Positions 18,121 through 27,608 of a DNA stretch of 64,000 bases are shown here, piece by piece. Source of the DNA: Enterococcus sp. PF1-24 (GTDB lineage Bacteria; Bacillota; Bacilli; Lactobacillales; Enterococcaceae); NCBI RefSeq assembly GCF_029893325.1, contig NZ_JARXWL010000001.1, positions 62,001-126,000 of the forward strand, written 5' to 3'. Under the pieces are notes generated by a model. That model did no database searches. It was not told the origin of the DNA and saw nothing but the letters and a program-made list of their open reading frames with translations. How positions within the stretch are numbered: the stretch's first letter is position 1; every line of letters starts with the position of its first letter. Made by a program: the position numbers and the translations under genes.

Positions 18121-18428
18121 ACCTGCCACCGCCTATCTAGTCGGAGCAGAAGATTAACCGTATTCCAAACTTGAGCACTTGCACCAACGTTATCAGCAAA
18201 GAAACCACCAGTTGAGCCATCTCGTGATTCATAGAAATGGCTCGCAAGCATAATGATAGCTTGTTCAGTGGTTGCAGGCATTGTATTTTCGCTATAAAAC
18301 CCTTCTGCAATATGCTGATAGCTTTCCGCATAAGAAACAGCGGCAGTGATGAAACTTAAAAGCAATTCATCATCTACCGCATGATCGAGTATTAAATTCT
18401 GTTTTACTTTAATTAGTAAATTGTTCAT
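18117..18428 (-). CDS. Head-tail connector protein (gp6-like)
   Basis: About 103 residues (MNNLLIKVKQNLILDHAVDD, FITAAVSYAESYQHIAEGFY, AIIMLASHFYESRDGSTGGF). The pattern with short helices and the YESRDGS motif is typical of HK97 gp6-like connector proteins that bind the portal. It lies directly after the capsid gene and overlaps the following adaptor gene by four bases. Confidence 0.85.
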   Translation of the reverse strand: MNNLLIKVKQNLILDHAVDDELLLSFITAAVSYAESYQHIAEGFYSENTMPATTEQAIIMLASHFYESRDGSTGGFFADNVGASAQVWNTVNLLLRLDRRWQV

Positions 18429-18451
18429 CACTGCCCGTTCCTTTCTTTAGT

Positions 18452-19636
18452 TTAAGACCCGGCTTTCATTTTGAGTAGCTGAATACCCTCTGGCAGAATA
18501 ACCTTACCGTCAACACGCTCGGTTGCAACATAACCAATCTGCCCATTTGTCGCATAAAGTTCGTTAAGTCTTTGCACTGTTTTTCCTGCACGATCGCCAA
18601 TCCAGTAATTATCAAAATCACCAAAGGCAATAGCAAGAGCACCTGCCGCCACAGTTGGAGCATATGGACTGGTATAAATCTCATAGCCAAGAAGTCTATC
18701 AGGCTGACCCGCCTGAACAGATGGCTGCCATAAATACGCACCATTGCTGTCCTTTAGCTTACGAAGAATAGAAACAGTTGCATCGTTCATAAGGAATTTT
18801 GCGTTTCTGCGGTATGGAGATTTGAGTGCATACACAAGAGCGATGATTTCATCAACGGTAATTGCAGTCGCACTTGCAGCAGTAACACCAACTGTACCGC
18901 CATTTGCTGTAAAAATACCAGTCGGCTGATTTGTGCCAGTGCCAACGCAGAAAGCCTGCTCCTCAGCAATGCCAAAAGCACGAGCGAATTCTTTGGCGAT
19001 ATAGCTTTCAAGGTCAAAAGCACTGTCCTGTAAAAGTTCTGTGCTGACACGAACAAGGTCAGTTAGTTTAAACGCATCAATCTGCTTTTGCCCAAATGTA
19101 GGATTGCTTTCAGTGTAGGCAGCATTTTCCGCTGTCCACTGAGCCACAGAATGTCCAGTCGCAATCGGAATTTTTCTGTCATTGTGGGTAGTGATTACTT
19201 TCGCAAGCTTACGAATAACGTTTTCCTCATCAAGTGCCGACACAATTTGATGTTCAAATTCTTCTGGCACAAGAAAACCACCGTCTACATCAGGAGTAGT
19301 GGCAAGCACATTGTGGAGCGGTGCTTTTCCACGAAGATGCAAAGCGAAATCCTCTTTGTACGCATTTGATGCACGACCGCCTTTTTCTTTTTCAGCACTT
19401 GCTGGCTTTTCGGTAATTGGTTGATTTATAGGCTTTGAAAGTTCCTGTAGAGTCACATCTCTGCGTTCCATTCGCCTGATTTCGTTGGTTAAATCACTCA
19501 GTTCCTTTTCCATGTTGGTATAGGTGATGTCATCATCGGTTGAGAGAACACCTTTATCATTTCTGTGGGTGTCGAGGAAACCCTCCATAGTTGCCCACAA
19601 CTTTGCACGTTTTTCACGCATTTCTACAATATTCAT
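18452..19636 (-). CDS. Major capsid protein, HK97 family
   Basis: A 394-residue protein. Residues 1-110 are helical and charged, the scaffold-like delta domain normally removed during maturation. The HK97 core follows from about residue 115 (APLHNVLATTPDVDGGFLVP, then VSTELLQDSAFDLESYIAKE and AFCVGTGTNQPTGIF). It lies after the ClpP-like protease gene, which probably cleaves the delta domain. Size and order are standard. Confidence 0.96.
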   Translation of the reverse strand: MNIVEMREKRAKLWATMEGFLDTHRNDKGVLSTDDDITYTNMEKELSDLTNEIRRMERRDVTLQELSKPINQPITEKPASAEKEKGGRASNAYKEDFALHLRGKAPLHNVLATTPDVDGGFLVPEEFEHQIVSALDEENVIRKLAKVITTHNDRKIPIATGHSVAQWTAENAAYTESNPTFGQKQIDAFKLTDLVRVSTELLQDSAFDLESYIAKEFARAFGIAEEQAFCVGTGTNQPTGIFTANGGTVGVTAASATAITVDEIIALVYALKSPYRRNAKFLMNDATVSILRKLKDSNGAYLWQPSVQAGQPDRLLGYEIYTSPYAPTVAAGALAIAFGDFDNYWIGDRAGKTVQRLNELYATNGQIGYVATERVDGKVILPEGIQLLKMKAGS

Positions 19637-19651
19637 ACTAAAATACCTCCG

Positions 19652-20401
19652 TTAAATTTGATTTTTGTATAGGCTTAGTTTCAGTTCATCAACTGATCGC
19701 CCAGTGGGTTTTGTGGCAGTTGCCACAGGTTCTTTTTCTTTTAACTTGTTTAATAGATTAACAGCTACTGCCTTTCTCGAAAAAGCATAAGCAGGAATTG
19801 AGGTGGATTTCTTCTCGTCCTCAATAATTCCATCAGCAAATCCAAGTTCAATCGCTTTGTTTGCATTCATCCAAGTTTCACTGTCCATCAGATGTGAAAG
19901 TTTGGCACGAGATAGACTTGTCTTGATTTCATAAGCGTTGATGATGCTTTCCTTTACTTCATCAAGCATGGAAATTGCCTTTTTCATATCCTCATGGTCA
20001 CCCATAGCAAGGGTCGCAGGGTTATGAATCATCATCAGTGCTGTTGGTGCCATAAGCACCTTTGTGCCAGCCATTGCAATAACAGACGCTGCACTTGCCG
20101 CCAAACCGTCAATTTTTACAGTCACATCGCCTTTGTAGTCCATCAGCATAGAGTAAATCTGACTTGCCGCAATGCAATCGCCACCGGGCGAGTTAATCCA
20201 AATGGTGATCGGGGGTGCGCCTTCGCACTTGCCAGTTCCGCTAAATAGTTCCTCGTGAAAGAGTTTCGGTGTCACATCATCGTCAAACCAACTTTCCTCA
20301 GCAATTGTGCCGTAGATTTCAAGCACTCGGTCTGTAATTTCTTCGTTTTCTTGATTTAGTGTCTTTTGGCTCTTCCAACTCCAGAATTTCTTGTTCTTCA
20401 T
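19652..20401 (-). CDS. ClpP-like prohead protease
   Basis: A protein of about 249 residues from ATG at 20401, which has GGAGG upstream and lies inside the last 83 bases of the portal gene. The longer frame to 20554 lies wholly within the portal gene. ClpP features are visible: INSPGGDCIAASQIYSML, the serine region GLAASAASVIAMAG and the histidine region MMIHNPATLAMGDH. Phages with HK97 capsids often use such a protease to remove the delta domain and maturate the head. Confidence 0.92.
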   Translation of the reverse strand: MKNKKFWSWKSQKTLNQENEEITDRVLEIYGTIAEESWFDDDVTPKLFHEELFSGTGKCEGAPPITIWINSPGGDCIAASQIYSMLMDYKGDVTVKIDGLAASAASVIAMAGTKVLMAPTALMMIHNPATLAMGDHEDMKKAISMLDEVKESIINAYEIKTSLSRAKLSHLMDSETWMNANKAIELGFADGIIEDEKKSTSIPAYAFSRKAVAVNLLNKLKEKEPVATATKPTGRSVDELKLSLYKNQI

Positions 20402-21665
20402 CAGCTTCGTCCTCCTTTCCATCGTCAGTAGGTATATTTGCAAACGCTCCTGCTTTATCAAGTGGGAGCATATTGCCATTAATAAGATAAAGGTCACCAC
20501 CACTTTCGGCGGGAATACGGTCGAGATTTTCCAGTTCTCGTATATCATTTGCACTCATCCAACCGTTCTGCCTTGCTGTGGCATAGCCATTCATACGGCT
20601 TTCATAATCGCCACGCAGTAGCCCCTCAACATTAAATTTGAAAAAATACTCCTGTTTCTCAGGCTCTGTAAAAAGAATGCGAGAGAGGGATTGTTCCCAA
20701 CGGACAATCCAAGGGTTTAAGGTGTACTTCACAAATTCAAGAGATTGCTGTTCTATATTAGAAAAGCTCGACTTTTCAAGGTCACCGACCATATGCGGTG
20801 GCACTCTGAAAATTCGAGCAATTTCATTGATTTGAAACTTCCTTGTTTCTAAAAACTGAGCCTGTTCTGGCGAGATAGAAATAGGGGTATATTTCATTCC
20901 CTCCTCAAGCACAGCAATTTTGTTTGCGTTCCCACTGCCGCCAAATTGTGACTGCCAAGCTTCACGCACTTTGTTTGGGTCTTTAATCGTTCCCGGATGT
21001 TCAAGCACACCACCGGGAGCCGCACCATTTGCGAAAAACTTCGCTCCATATTCTTCTGTGGCAATGGCAAGTCCTATCGCATTTTTCGCCATCGCAATGG
21101 GCGAGTAGCCAACAAGACCATCAAAACCAAGTCCGGGGATATGAAGAACATCAGAAGATGCAAGTTTCACTGTAAAGCTGTTTGTTTTCATGGTTGGTGC
21201 ATCATCAGAGGAACGGTTGTATAAGTAGCATATCTGTCCGTTTTCATCTCGATCCACTGTCATTTTGTTTGGCATAAGCGGATAGAGAGCCACAATATCG
21301 CCTTTGCCATTACGAATAATCTGTGCGTAGGCATTGCCCCATAAAAGTAGATGCGTCATCAGCGTTTCCCTGAACACAAATGAACTCATCTCAGGGTTCG
21401 GTTCATCATGAAGCAGACGATACAGTGGGTGGTCGATTGCCTTTTCTTTTCCATTGTCGCTGTATTTGTATAAATGAAGTGGCAATTCTGCCACCGTTTC
21501 TGACAAAATTCGCACACAGGCATAAACAGCAGTCATCTGCATGGAAGAACGCTCGGTGACAGCTTTGCCAGATGTGGTGCTGCCCATATAGAAACTATAT
21601 CTGCTGCCTGCAGTCGCATTGGTAGGCTTATCTCTGGATTTAAATAGTCCGCTAAATATACTCAT
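20319..21665 (-). CDS. Portal protein
   Basis: A 448-residue HK97-type portal protein (SSMQMTAVYACVRILSETVA, ELPLHLYKYSDNGKEKAIDH, RIFRVPPHMVGDLEKSSFSN). Twelve copies form the DNA entry channel. It overlaps terL by four bases and the protease gene by 83, a compact arrangement typical of this module. Confidence 0.95.
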   Translation of the reverse strand: MSIFSGLFKSRDKPTNATAGSRYSFYMGSTTSGKAVTERSSMQMTAVYACVRILSETVAELPLHLYKYSDNGKEKAIDHPLYRLLHDEPNPEMSSFVFRETLMTHLLLWGNAYAQIIRNGKGDIVALYPLMPNKMTVDRDENGQICYLYNRSSDDAPTMKTNSFTVKLASSDVLHIPGLGFDGLVGYSPIAMAKNAIGLAIATEEYGAKFFANGAAPGGVLEHPGTIKDPNKVREAWQSQFGGSGNANKIAVLEEGMKYTPISISPEQAQFLETRKFQINEIARIFRVPPHMVGDLEKSSFSNIEQQSLEFVKYTLNPWIVRWEQSLSRILFTEPEKQEYFFKFNVEGLLRGDYESRMNGYATARQNGWMSANDIRELENLDRIPAESGGDLYLINGNMLPLDKAGAFANIPTDDGKEDEADEEQEILELEEPKDTKSRKRRNYRPSA

Positions 21666-23263
21666 ATAAATAAAATCCCCCTTTCGTCATATACACTTGC
21701 TCCGTTGTCATTCCCGCACCGAATTGCTCGGTCAAGTGCCATGATAGTTGCCACAGCACCGTCAATTTTCTCAGTCGATTTCTCTTTATCTGGCTTAATA
21801 TTTCCTGCGGGGTCAGTACGGATAAAGATATTATCCATCATCCAGCGAAGAACAGGATGCCCGCTATGAGCAAGCTTTTCTTCAAGTACCAGTTTCATCA
21901 ATTCCTTAGTTGGCGGTGACATATCCTTAAAGCCTTGACCGAATGGAACAACTGTAAATCCCATGCCCTCAAGGTTCTGCACCATCTGCACAGCACCCCA
22001 ACGGTCAAAGGCGATTTCACGAATGTTGAACTTTTCGCCAAGGCTCTCGATGAATTTTTCAATGTAGCCGTAATGAACCACATTTCCCTCGGTGGTATTA
22101 AGAAAACCTTGCTTTTCCCACACATCGTAAGGCACATGGTCACGATTGACACGCATCGACATATTTTCTTCTGGAATCCAAAAGTAAGGAAGTACCACAT
22201 ATTTATCTTCTTCATCGACAGGAGGGAACACAAGCACAAATGCTGTAATATCCGTAGTTGAGGAAAGGTCAAGTCCACCATAGCAAACTCGCCCCTCTAA
22301 ATCTTCTTCAGAAACAGCAAAGGAGCATTTATCCCATTTTTCCATCGGCATCCAGCGCACCGCTTGCTTTACCCATTGATTCAGCCTTAGTTGTCTGAAT
22401 GAATTTTCTTCCGCAGGATTTTGCTTTGCCGATTCACAAGCGGATTTTACTTTATCCAAGCCAACTGTAATGCCAAGTGAGGGATTGGCTTTCTTCCACA
22501 CCTTTGGATTTGTCCAGTCGTCAGATTCACTTGCACCATAAATGACAGGATAGAATGTTGGGTCAATCTTTCTGCCATCTAAAATATCCAGTGCCTTTTG
22601 GTGCGTTTCATAACAGATGGATTTTGTATCACTGCCGGCAGTAGTAATCAGAAAATACAGCGGCTGCATACGAGCATCGCCGGAGCCTTTGGTCATAACA
22701 TCAAACAGTTTTCGGTTTGGCTGAGTATGGAGTTCATCAAAAACCACACCATGAATATTAAAACCATGCTTAGAGTAAGCCTCGGCAGACAATACCTGAT
22801 AAAAGCTGTTTGTCGGTTGATAAATTATTCGCTTTTGTGAAGCAAGGATTTTCACTCGCTTTGAAAGTGCAGGACACATACGCACCATATCAGCAGCCAC
22901 TTCAAAGACGATAGATGCTTGCTGTCTGTCAGCGGCACAGCCATACACCTCGGCACGTTCCTCAAAATCACCACAGCATAGGAGCAGTGCCACAGCGGCG
23001 GCAAGTTCTGATTTGCCTTGTTTCTTTGGAATTTCAATGTAAGCGGTATTGAATTGGCGATATCCATTCGGCTTAATAACCCCAAATACATCGCGGATAA
23101 TTTGCTCCTGCCAGTCGATAAGTTCAAACGGTTTGCCTGCCCATGTGCCTTTGGTGTGGCATAGGCTTTCTATAAATGCAACTGCAAAGTCAGCTGATTC
23201 AGAAGAATAGTGACTGTCTTTTGCTTTAAATCTTGTTGGCTTGTATTTCTTTAGTTTTCGCAA
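21662..23263 (-). CDS. terL: Terminase large subunit
   Basis: A 533-residue packaging motor. The ATPase has an adenosine/Walker A segment IPKKQGKSE (K84) and Walker B VVFDELH (D176, E177). The C-terminal nuclease has GGLDLSSTTD with metal-binding aspartates at about residue 315. The start is TTG at 23263 with GGAGG nine bases upstream. The small subunit gene is not adjacent but about 5 kb upstream, behind methyltransferase genes. Confidence 0.95.
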   Translation of the reverse strand: MRKLKKYKPTRFKAKDSHYSSESADFAVAFIESLCHTKGTWAGKPFELIDWQEQIIRDVFGVIKPNGYRQFNTAYIEIPKKQGKSELAAAVALLLCCGDFEERAEVYGCAADRQQASIVFEVAADMVRMCPALSKRVKILASQKRIIYQPTNSFYQVLSAEAYSKHGFNIHGVVFDELHTQPNRKLFDVMTKGSGDARMQPLYFLITTAGSDTKSICYETHQKALDILDGRKIDPTFYPVIYGASESDDWTNPKVWKKANPSLGITVGLDKVKSACESAKQNPAEENSFRQLRLNQWVKQAVRWMPMEKWDKCSFAVSEEDLEGRVCYGGLDLSSTTDITAFVLVFPPVDEEDKYVVLPYFWIPEENMSMRVNRDHVPYDVWEKQGFLNTTEGNVVHYGYIEKFIESLGEKFNIREIAFDRWGAVQMVQNLEGMGFTVVPFGQGFKDMSPPTKELMKLVLEEKLAHSGHPVLRWMMDNIFIRTDPAGNIKPDKEKSTEKIDGAVATIMALDRAIRCGNDNGASVYDERGILFI

Positions 23264-23373
23264 ATGCCGTCACCTCCTCAAAAATGGTATAAAAATAGCC
23301 GCCATCTTATACGATGCGACTGTGTGTACGAGGAACAGAGCCTTTCGGCTTAGTTCCAATGTTGCTATTGAAT

Positions 23374-23553
23374 TTAGTTTTCCTCGCCAGTTAGGATAAA
23401 GTGAGTATACTCATTTCGGTGTTCTTCAAGGTAAATCACCAGTTCATAGAACTTCATTTCATCTGCTAATTGCTGAACTATATGGATATCAAACATATTT
23501 GTAATACCTGTTTTACGAATGGCAAGAATCTGCTCTTTAATTTGCTCAGTCAT
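23374..23553 (-). CDS. DUF5049 small phage protein
   Basis: A 59-residue protein (MTEQIKEQILAIRKTGITNM, then FYELVIYLEEHRNEYTHFIL) matching the DUF5049 group known from Firmicute phages. ATG at 23553 has GGAGG eight bases before it and overlaps the end of the DUF4314 gene. Its function is unknown. The 110 bases between it and terL hold no convincing gene, only a small AGCC-GAAA-GGCT hairpin. Confidence 0.75.
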   Translation of the reverse strand: MTEQIKEQILAIRKTGITNMFDIHIVQQLADEMKFYELVIYLEEHRNEYTHFILTGEEN

Positions 23554-23773
23554 TATCAACCCTCCTGCAAATATCCTCACCATAGACCACATGAAGTCCA
23601 CAGCCGTTATCCCACTTCACCATGATTGAGCCGATATCATCAACACCTTTAACCGTACCTTTTGTACCAATCGGCGGTGCTTGAACATCGTCCATTTGAA
23701 CAAGTTCAACCCTTGCTCCTACAGGATATTTTTTACGGAGCGATTCAATTATTTCACTACTTGGTATTCTCAT
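23546..23773 (-). CDS. DUF4314 small phage protein
   Basis: A 75-residue protein. The segment YPVGARVELVQMDDVQAPPI and GTKGTVKGVDDIGSIMVKWD is a small SH3-like barrel typical of DUF4314. ATG at 23773 is preceded by AAGGAGG and lies inside the end of the upstream gene. It is common next to terminase genes in gut Firmicute phages. Function is unknown. Confidence 0.8.
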   Translation of the reverse strand: MRIPSSEIIESLRKKYPVGARVELVQMDDVQAPPIGTKGTVKGVDDIGSIMVKWDNGCGLHVVYGEDICRRVDND

Positions 23774-24452
23774 TGTCGCCCTCCTTGAATTTGTAGGCTG
23801 ATGAGCCTGTGAAATTCCTGAGCAGAACTTTGCGTTCACCTTTGTATTCTTCGCCAATAAAGCCAAGTCGGAGCAAAAAGCAACGGAAAGCGTATTTTTC
23901 ATTCTCGACAGGCTTTTCGGTGGAATTTACTCGCTTTTGATTTTTCGCCATCTCACAAAGTGCATGAATAAAGTGAGTATAGGCTCTAACCAGTGCGGCA
24001 TCGCCATGTAGTGAAAACCAAGGGAAGCCGACTTTTTCTTCGTCAATGTCGATTGGCAATTCCTCAACACCAAAAGCCTTTTTGATTAGGCTTGCTTTTG
24101 AGTCGATTAGCTTTTGCAAATTTTCTAGGCTGCTGTCAGTGAAGTATTCCCTTGGCATTGCCACTGTTAGCCCCACATCTTCGCTGTGTTGGAGTTCTTC
24201 GATGGTTGAGGGATTATTGCTTTCTTCAGCTGCAAAGCCTTTCTGGGCAAGTATTTCAAGCAAGCTTTCAATTTCATCGCTGTCTGCTCTATCATCAAAG
24301 ATTAACGTGCCATTTTTGTCTACCTTAAAATAGTCAATTTCGTATGCCATGCTTGGCATTCCAAGATACTTTGACTTTGTGCCTGTGATTTCGGAAATGG
24401 CTGAAACTAGAGCCTTTCGCTCGTTTCCTGTTACATTAAATTTCACTTCCAT
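23757..24452 (-). CDS. Phage protein of unknown function (virulence-related protein type)
   Basis: A 231-residue acidic protein (MEVKFNVTGNERKALVSAIS, AYEIDYFKVDKNGTLIFDD). Related phage proteins are often labelled virulence-related, a label that says little about their role. The N-terminal half looks like a small mixed domain, the middle has an SMALL-protein-like linker with repeated Glu, and the C-terminal part (FPWFSLHGDAALVRAYTHFI, FRCFLLRLGFIGEEYKGERK) is more conserved in appearance. It overlaps the DUF4314 gene by 17 bases. No catalytic motif is seen. Confidence 0.6.
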   Translation of the reverse strand: MEVKFNVTGNERKALVSAISEITGTKSKYLGMPSMAYEIDYFKVDKNGTLIFDDRADSDEIESLLEILAQKGFAAEESNNPSTIEELQHSEDVGLTVAMPREYFTDSSLENLQKLIDSKASLIKKAFGVEELPIDIDEEKVGFPWFSLHGDAALVRAYTHFIHALCEMAKNQKRVNSTEKPVENEKYAFRCFLLRLGFIGEEYKGERKVLLRNFTGSSAYKFKEGDNENTK

Positions 24453-24538
24453 GCTGTGTACCTCCTTTAATTTGGTATGTACATATTCGCTCTAAAGGCA
24501 CATAATAGCAAGCTACATTAGTACAGAACTAAAGGCGA

Positions 24539-26380
24539 TTATTCTTCCTCGTTGTGTGTATAGTACACAATCCCAGACAACACGAAAACCACATTATTTA
24601 GGCAAACTCCATTGCCCCACATCTTATACTCAGCAGAATCAGAATGAGGATTTTTCAGCCACTTAATGATTTGATTATCTGATTTCGCTTTCTTTCCATT
24701 AATGCGAGCATGAGTTTCAAACACATCTCGCCAAAAAGCAATATCCTCATCGGTAGTGTTTTCAGTTCCTAAATCAGCACACCAAAAGTCTGGAAAACCT
24801 TGCAGCCTTGCACATTCGGTAGGGGTCAGCCTGCGAACAGTGTATGCCACATCATTCACACAAGGCGGGTCTTTGTAATCTCTTGCAGCAAGTGTTGGTG
24901 ACTTTTCTTCGTTTATCTGCATAAATGAGCCTGTGGTCATTGAGTAGCTTGGAACAGCCACAGCACTTGGACCTTGTGCGTTTAGAGTAGAATTAACACC
25001 ATCTTCTGAAATTCCCATTTTCCTTGCGAAATTCTGCCCACAGTTATAGCTTTCTCTGTCGATGGCATATACTACAGCGTGTTTATCGGTCGTGTTCAAT
25101 GTAAAAGATGCATCTTCGTTTATCCCATCGCCATTAGGACCGTTCTCGTCTTTGCGTCCAATCATAGAGCCTTGCAGTGCATAACTTTCCACAACAGCAA
25201 TGCCGCCTTGGTTGCAAGAGGGGTTTCCACCGCTAGAATCAATCGTTCGAGAGGTATCGGCTTTATATATCCCACTGTGAGGGTTATCTGATTTCATGGA
25301 GTTACTATCTTTAGAACAGATGCCATAAGCTTTTGGTACAAATACCGTTTGGTCATTGTTACAGCCAAGCGTTGCTGACTTATCATCTTGTATCAACACA
25401 CCTTTACCACCGCCATCACAACCACAGCGAATCTTTAATGTTTTTGGAGTATCATCAACCACAAATGGCTGATTATTACCGCCAGTTCCAAAAGTGGAGA
25501 GGACAGTTTGACACACATCACCCAGTTCCTTATACCTGCAATCCTGTGAATGGTTTTCAAACACTAGTGGTGGATGGTGGCTCTCTGCACGGAGGGTACA
25601 AGTGACATCATCTGTCACGTTCATTCGGTTTCCACCCTGATCATTTAAGCAGAGGCTTGATGCTCCAGTGCAAGCCTTAACACCGTTGGTAGTTCTTTGC
25701 CACGGGCCGATGCACGATTTAGAATACCCTGACACGCCCTCTGACTCAAATAGTATTTTTCCGGCACATTCACCTGCAAAATCTGCGACAAGGTAGATGC
25801 GTTTTCTTCGTTGGGGAACTCCCCAGTATTGCGCATCGAATGTTCGCCATGCAACGGAGTAATCAGTTCCCAATATTTCTCCGCTTGGCTGCCATTTGTC
25901 AGCTTTAGGAATAGATACGGTTTCGTCCGGGGCAAGACCTTCTTGTTTAACTTTGCAGATTTCTTCAAGGACTGCTCGGAAATCTTCTCCTTTGTTTGAA
26001 GAGAATGCTCCCGGCACGTTCTCCCACACGATATATCTTGGTTTTTGTCCATTCGTAGCACACCTCATTTCTTTTACAATTCTAATCGCTTCATAAAAAA
26101 GACTGGAGCGAGAACCGTCCAGTCCTGTTCGCTTGCCTGCCACGGACATATCCTGACAAGGCGAGCCGAACGTAATAATATCAACAGGCACTATATCGCC
26201 ACCATTCATTGTAGAAATATCGCCATAATGCTTGATTTGTGGCATTCGCTTGGTAGCAACACGAATAGGAAACGGCTCAATTTCCGATGCCCACAAAGGG
26301 GTTATACCAGAAATTAAGCCGCCTAATGGAAACCCTCCCGAGCCGTCAAATAGACTGCCCAAAGTTAATTTTTCATTCAT
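24539..26380 (-). CDS. DNA (cytosine-5) methyltransferase, phage type
   Basis: A 613-residue C5-methyltransferase. Motifs in order: SLFDGSGGFPLGG (I, SAM binding), GSPCQDMSVAGKR (IV, catalytic Cys75), ENVPGAF (VI, Glu120), QRRKRIYLVAD (VIII, 190-200) and TPTECARLQGFPDFW (IX, about 530). The region between VIII and IX is a long variable insert with repeated Ser/Gly/Asn-rich units, the target recognition part. It forms an operon with the ParB-methyltransferase gene (eight-base overlap). It may protect phage DNA from host restriction; its site is not predictable here. Confidence 0.93.
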   Translation of the reverse strand: MNEKLTLGSLFDGSGGFPLGGLISGITPLWASEIEPFPIRVATKRMPQIKHYGDISTMNGGDIVPVDIITFGSPCQDMSVAGKRTGLDGSRSSLFYEAIRIVKEMRCATNGQKPRYIVWENVPGAFSSNKGEDFRAVLEEICKVKQEGLAPDETVSIPKADKWQPSGEILGTDYSVAWRTFDAQYWGVPQRRKRIYLVADFAGECAGKILFESEGVSGYSKSCIGPWQRTTNGVKACTGASSLCLNDQGGNRMNVTDDVTCTLRAESHHPPLVFENHSQDCRYKELGDVCQTVLSTFGTGGNNQPFVVDDTPKTLKIRCGCDGGGKGVLIQDDKSATLGCNNDQTVFVPKAYGICSKDSNSMKSDNPHSGIYKADTSRTIDSSGGNPSCNQGGIAVVESYALQGSMIGRKDENGPNGDGINEDASFTLNTTDKHAVVYAIDRESYNCGQNFARKMGISEDGVNSTLNAQGPSAVAVPSYSMTTGSFMQINEEKSPTLAARDYKDPPCVNDVAYTVRRLTPTECARLQGFPDFWCADLGTENTTDEDIAFWRDVFETHARINGKKAKSDNQIIKWLKNPHSDSAEYKMWGNGVCLNNVVFVLSGIVYYTHNEEE

Positions 26381-27608
26381 TGCTTACCTCCAATTCACTG
26401 TATTGATAGGTAAGACCATCACGAACCACCGAGATATGCTCGGAAGTTCCCACTTGCTCCATATATCGCTTGATGATAACATCGCAGAACTTTTCATCAA
26501 GTTCTATGGTGTAGCAACAGCGGTCTGTTTGCTCACAGGCAATCAGGGTAGAACCACTGCCACCAAAGGGGTCAAGCACGATACAGTTACTCATACTTGA
26601 GTTCATAATCGGATATGCAAGCAGCGGAATAGGCTTCATGGTAGGGTGGTCACCATTCTTCTTTGGCTTATCAAACTCCCATACAGTCGTTTCTTTTCTG
26701 CCTGTGTACCATTGATGTTTGCCTTTCTTTTTCCAACCGTAGAGAACAGGCTCATGCTGCCATTGATAAGGACTTCTGCCAAGCACAAGGCTTTGTTTCT
26801 TCCAAATACAAGTGCCAGAAAGATAAAATCCTGCATCTGTAAATGCTTTTCTAAAATTCAATCCTTCCGTATCAGCGTGGAATACATAAATACTTGCATC
26901 ATCAGCCATCACAGATTCTGTATTGGTAAATGCATCAAGCAAAAACTGATAAAACGCAGTATTCTCCATGTTGTCGTTCTTGATTTTCCCCGCACTGCCC
27001 TCATAGTTCACGTTATATGGCGGGTCAGTAATTACCAAATTCGCCTTGCTGCTATTCATGAGTATTTCAAAGGTATCTTTCTTTGTTGAGTCACCACAAA
27101 CAAGCCTGTGCCTGCCAAGCGTACAAACATCACCAAGTTTGGTTATGGGCGGTTTCTTCAGTTCTTCCTCAACATCAAAATCATCATCGTGAATACCGTC
27201 TTTGAGTGTGTCTTTGAACAAATCATCAAGTTCTGCAGGCTCAAAACCAGTAAGAGAAATATCGAAATCTGCACCCTGTAAATCGGAGATGAGCAGAGCA
27301 AGTTTATCCTTATCCCAATCACCGCTGATTTTGTTAAGTGCAACATTAAGTGCCTTTTCTTTATCCTCGTCCAACTCAACCACAACGCACTCGACCTCTG
27401 AAATACCCATATCAATAAGGACTTTCAGCCGCTGATGTCCGCCGACAACCTTGCCCGTGGTTTTGTTCCAAATCACTGGCTCGACATAACCAAACTGCTC
27501 AATGGAGCGTTTCAGCTTTTCGTATTCTGTATCGCCCGGCTTTAAATCTTTTCGAGGGTTATATTCTGCAGGAAGTAGGTCTTTTGTATTCTTTTTCTCA
27601 ATTAACAT
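26373..27608 (-). CDS. ParB-like / N4-N6 DNA methyltransferase fusion
   Basis: About 411 residues from ATG at 27608, which forms a TGATG overlap with the SAM synthetase stop; an ATG at 27623 is less likely. Residues 1-95 are a ParB/Srx-like nuclease domain (LLPAEYNPRKDL, GYVEPVIWNKTTGKVVGGHQ). The C-terminal two-thirds is a beta-class amino-methyltransferase, with DPPYNVNYEG (catalytic motif) before VLDPFGGSGSTLIACE (SAM-binding motif). This fusion recurs in Firmicute phages and is thought to modify phage DNA. Confidence 0.92.
   Translation of the reverse strand: MLIEKKNTKDLLPAEYNPRKDLKPGDTEYEKLKRSIEQFGYVEPVIWNKTTGKVVGGHQRLKVLIDMGISEVECVVVELDEDKEKALNVALNKISGDWDKDKLALLISDLQGADFDISLTGFEPAELDDLFKDTLKDGIHDDDFDVEEELKKPPITKLGDVCTLGRHRLVCGDSTKKDTFEILMNSSKANLVITDPPYNVNYEGSAGKIKNDNMENTAFYQFLLDAFTNTESVMADDASIYVFHADTEGLNFRKAFTDAGFYLSGTCIWKKQSLVLGRSPYQWQHEPVLYGWKKKGKHQWYTGRKETTVWEFDKPKKNGDHPTMKPIPLLAYPIMNSSMSNCIVLDPFGGSGSTLIACEQTDRCCYTIELDEKFCDVIIKRYMEQVGTSEHISVVRDGLTYQYSELEVSNE

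Noticed and set aside
23264-23373. Short frames before terL (a basic 25-residue frame and an 11-codon ATG frame).
   Set aside because: No start codon with a spaced binding site for the first; the second only covers the terL leader.
24539-26380. C5-methyltransferase interpreted as two fused or frameshifted genes because of its 613-residue length.
   Set aside because: Motifs I to VIII and IX lie in order in one frame; the extra length is a repeat-rich insert in the target recognition region.
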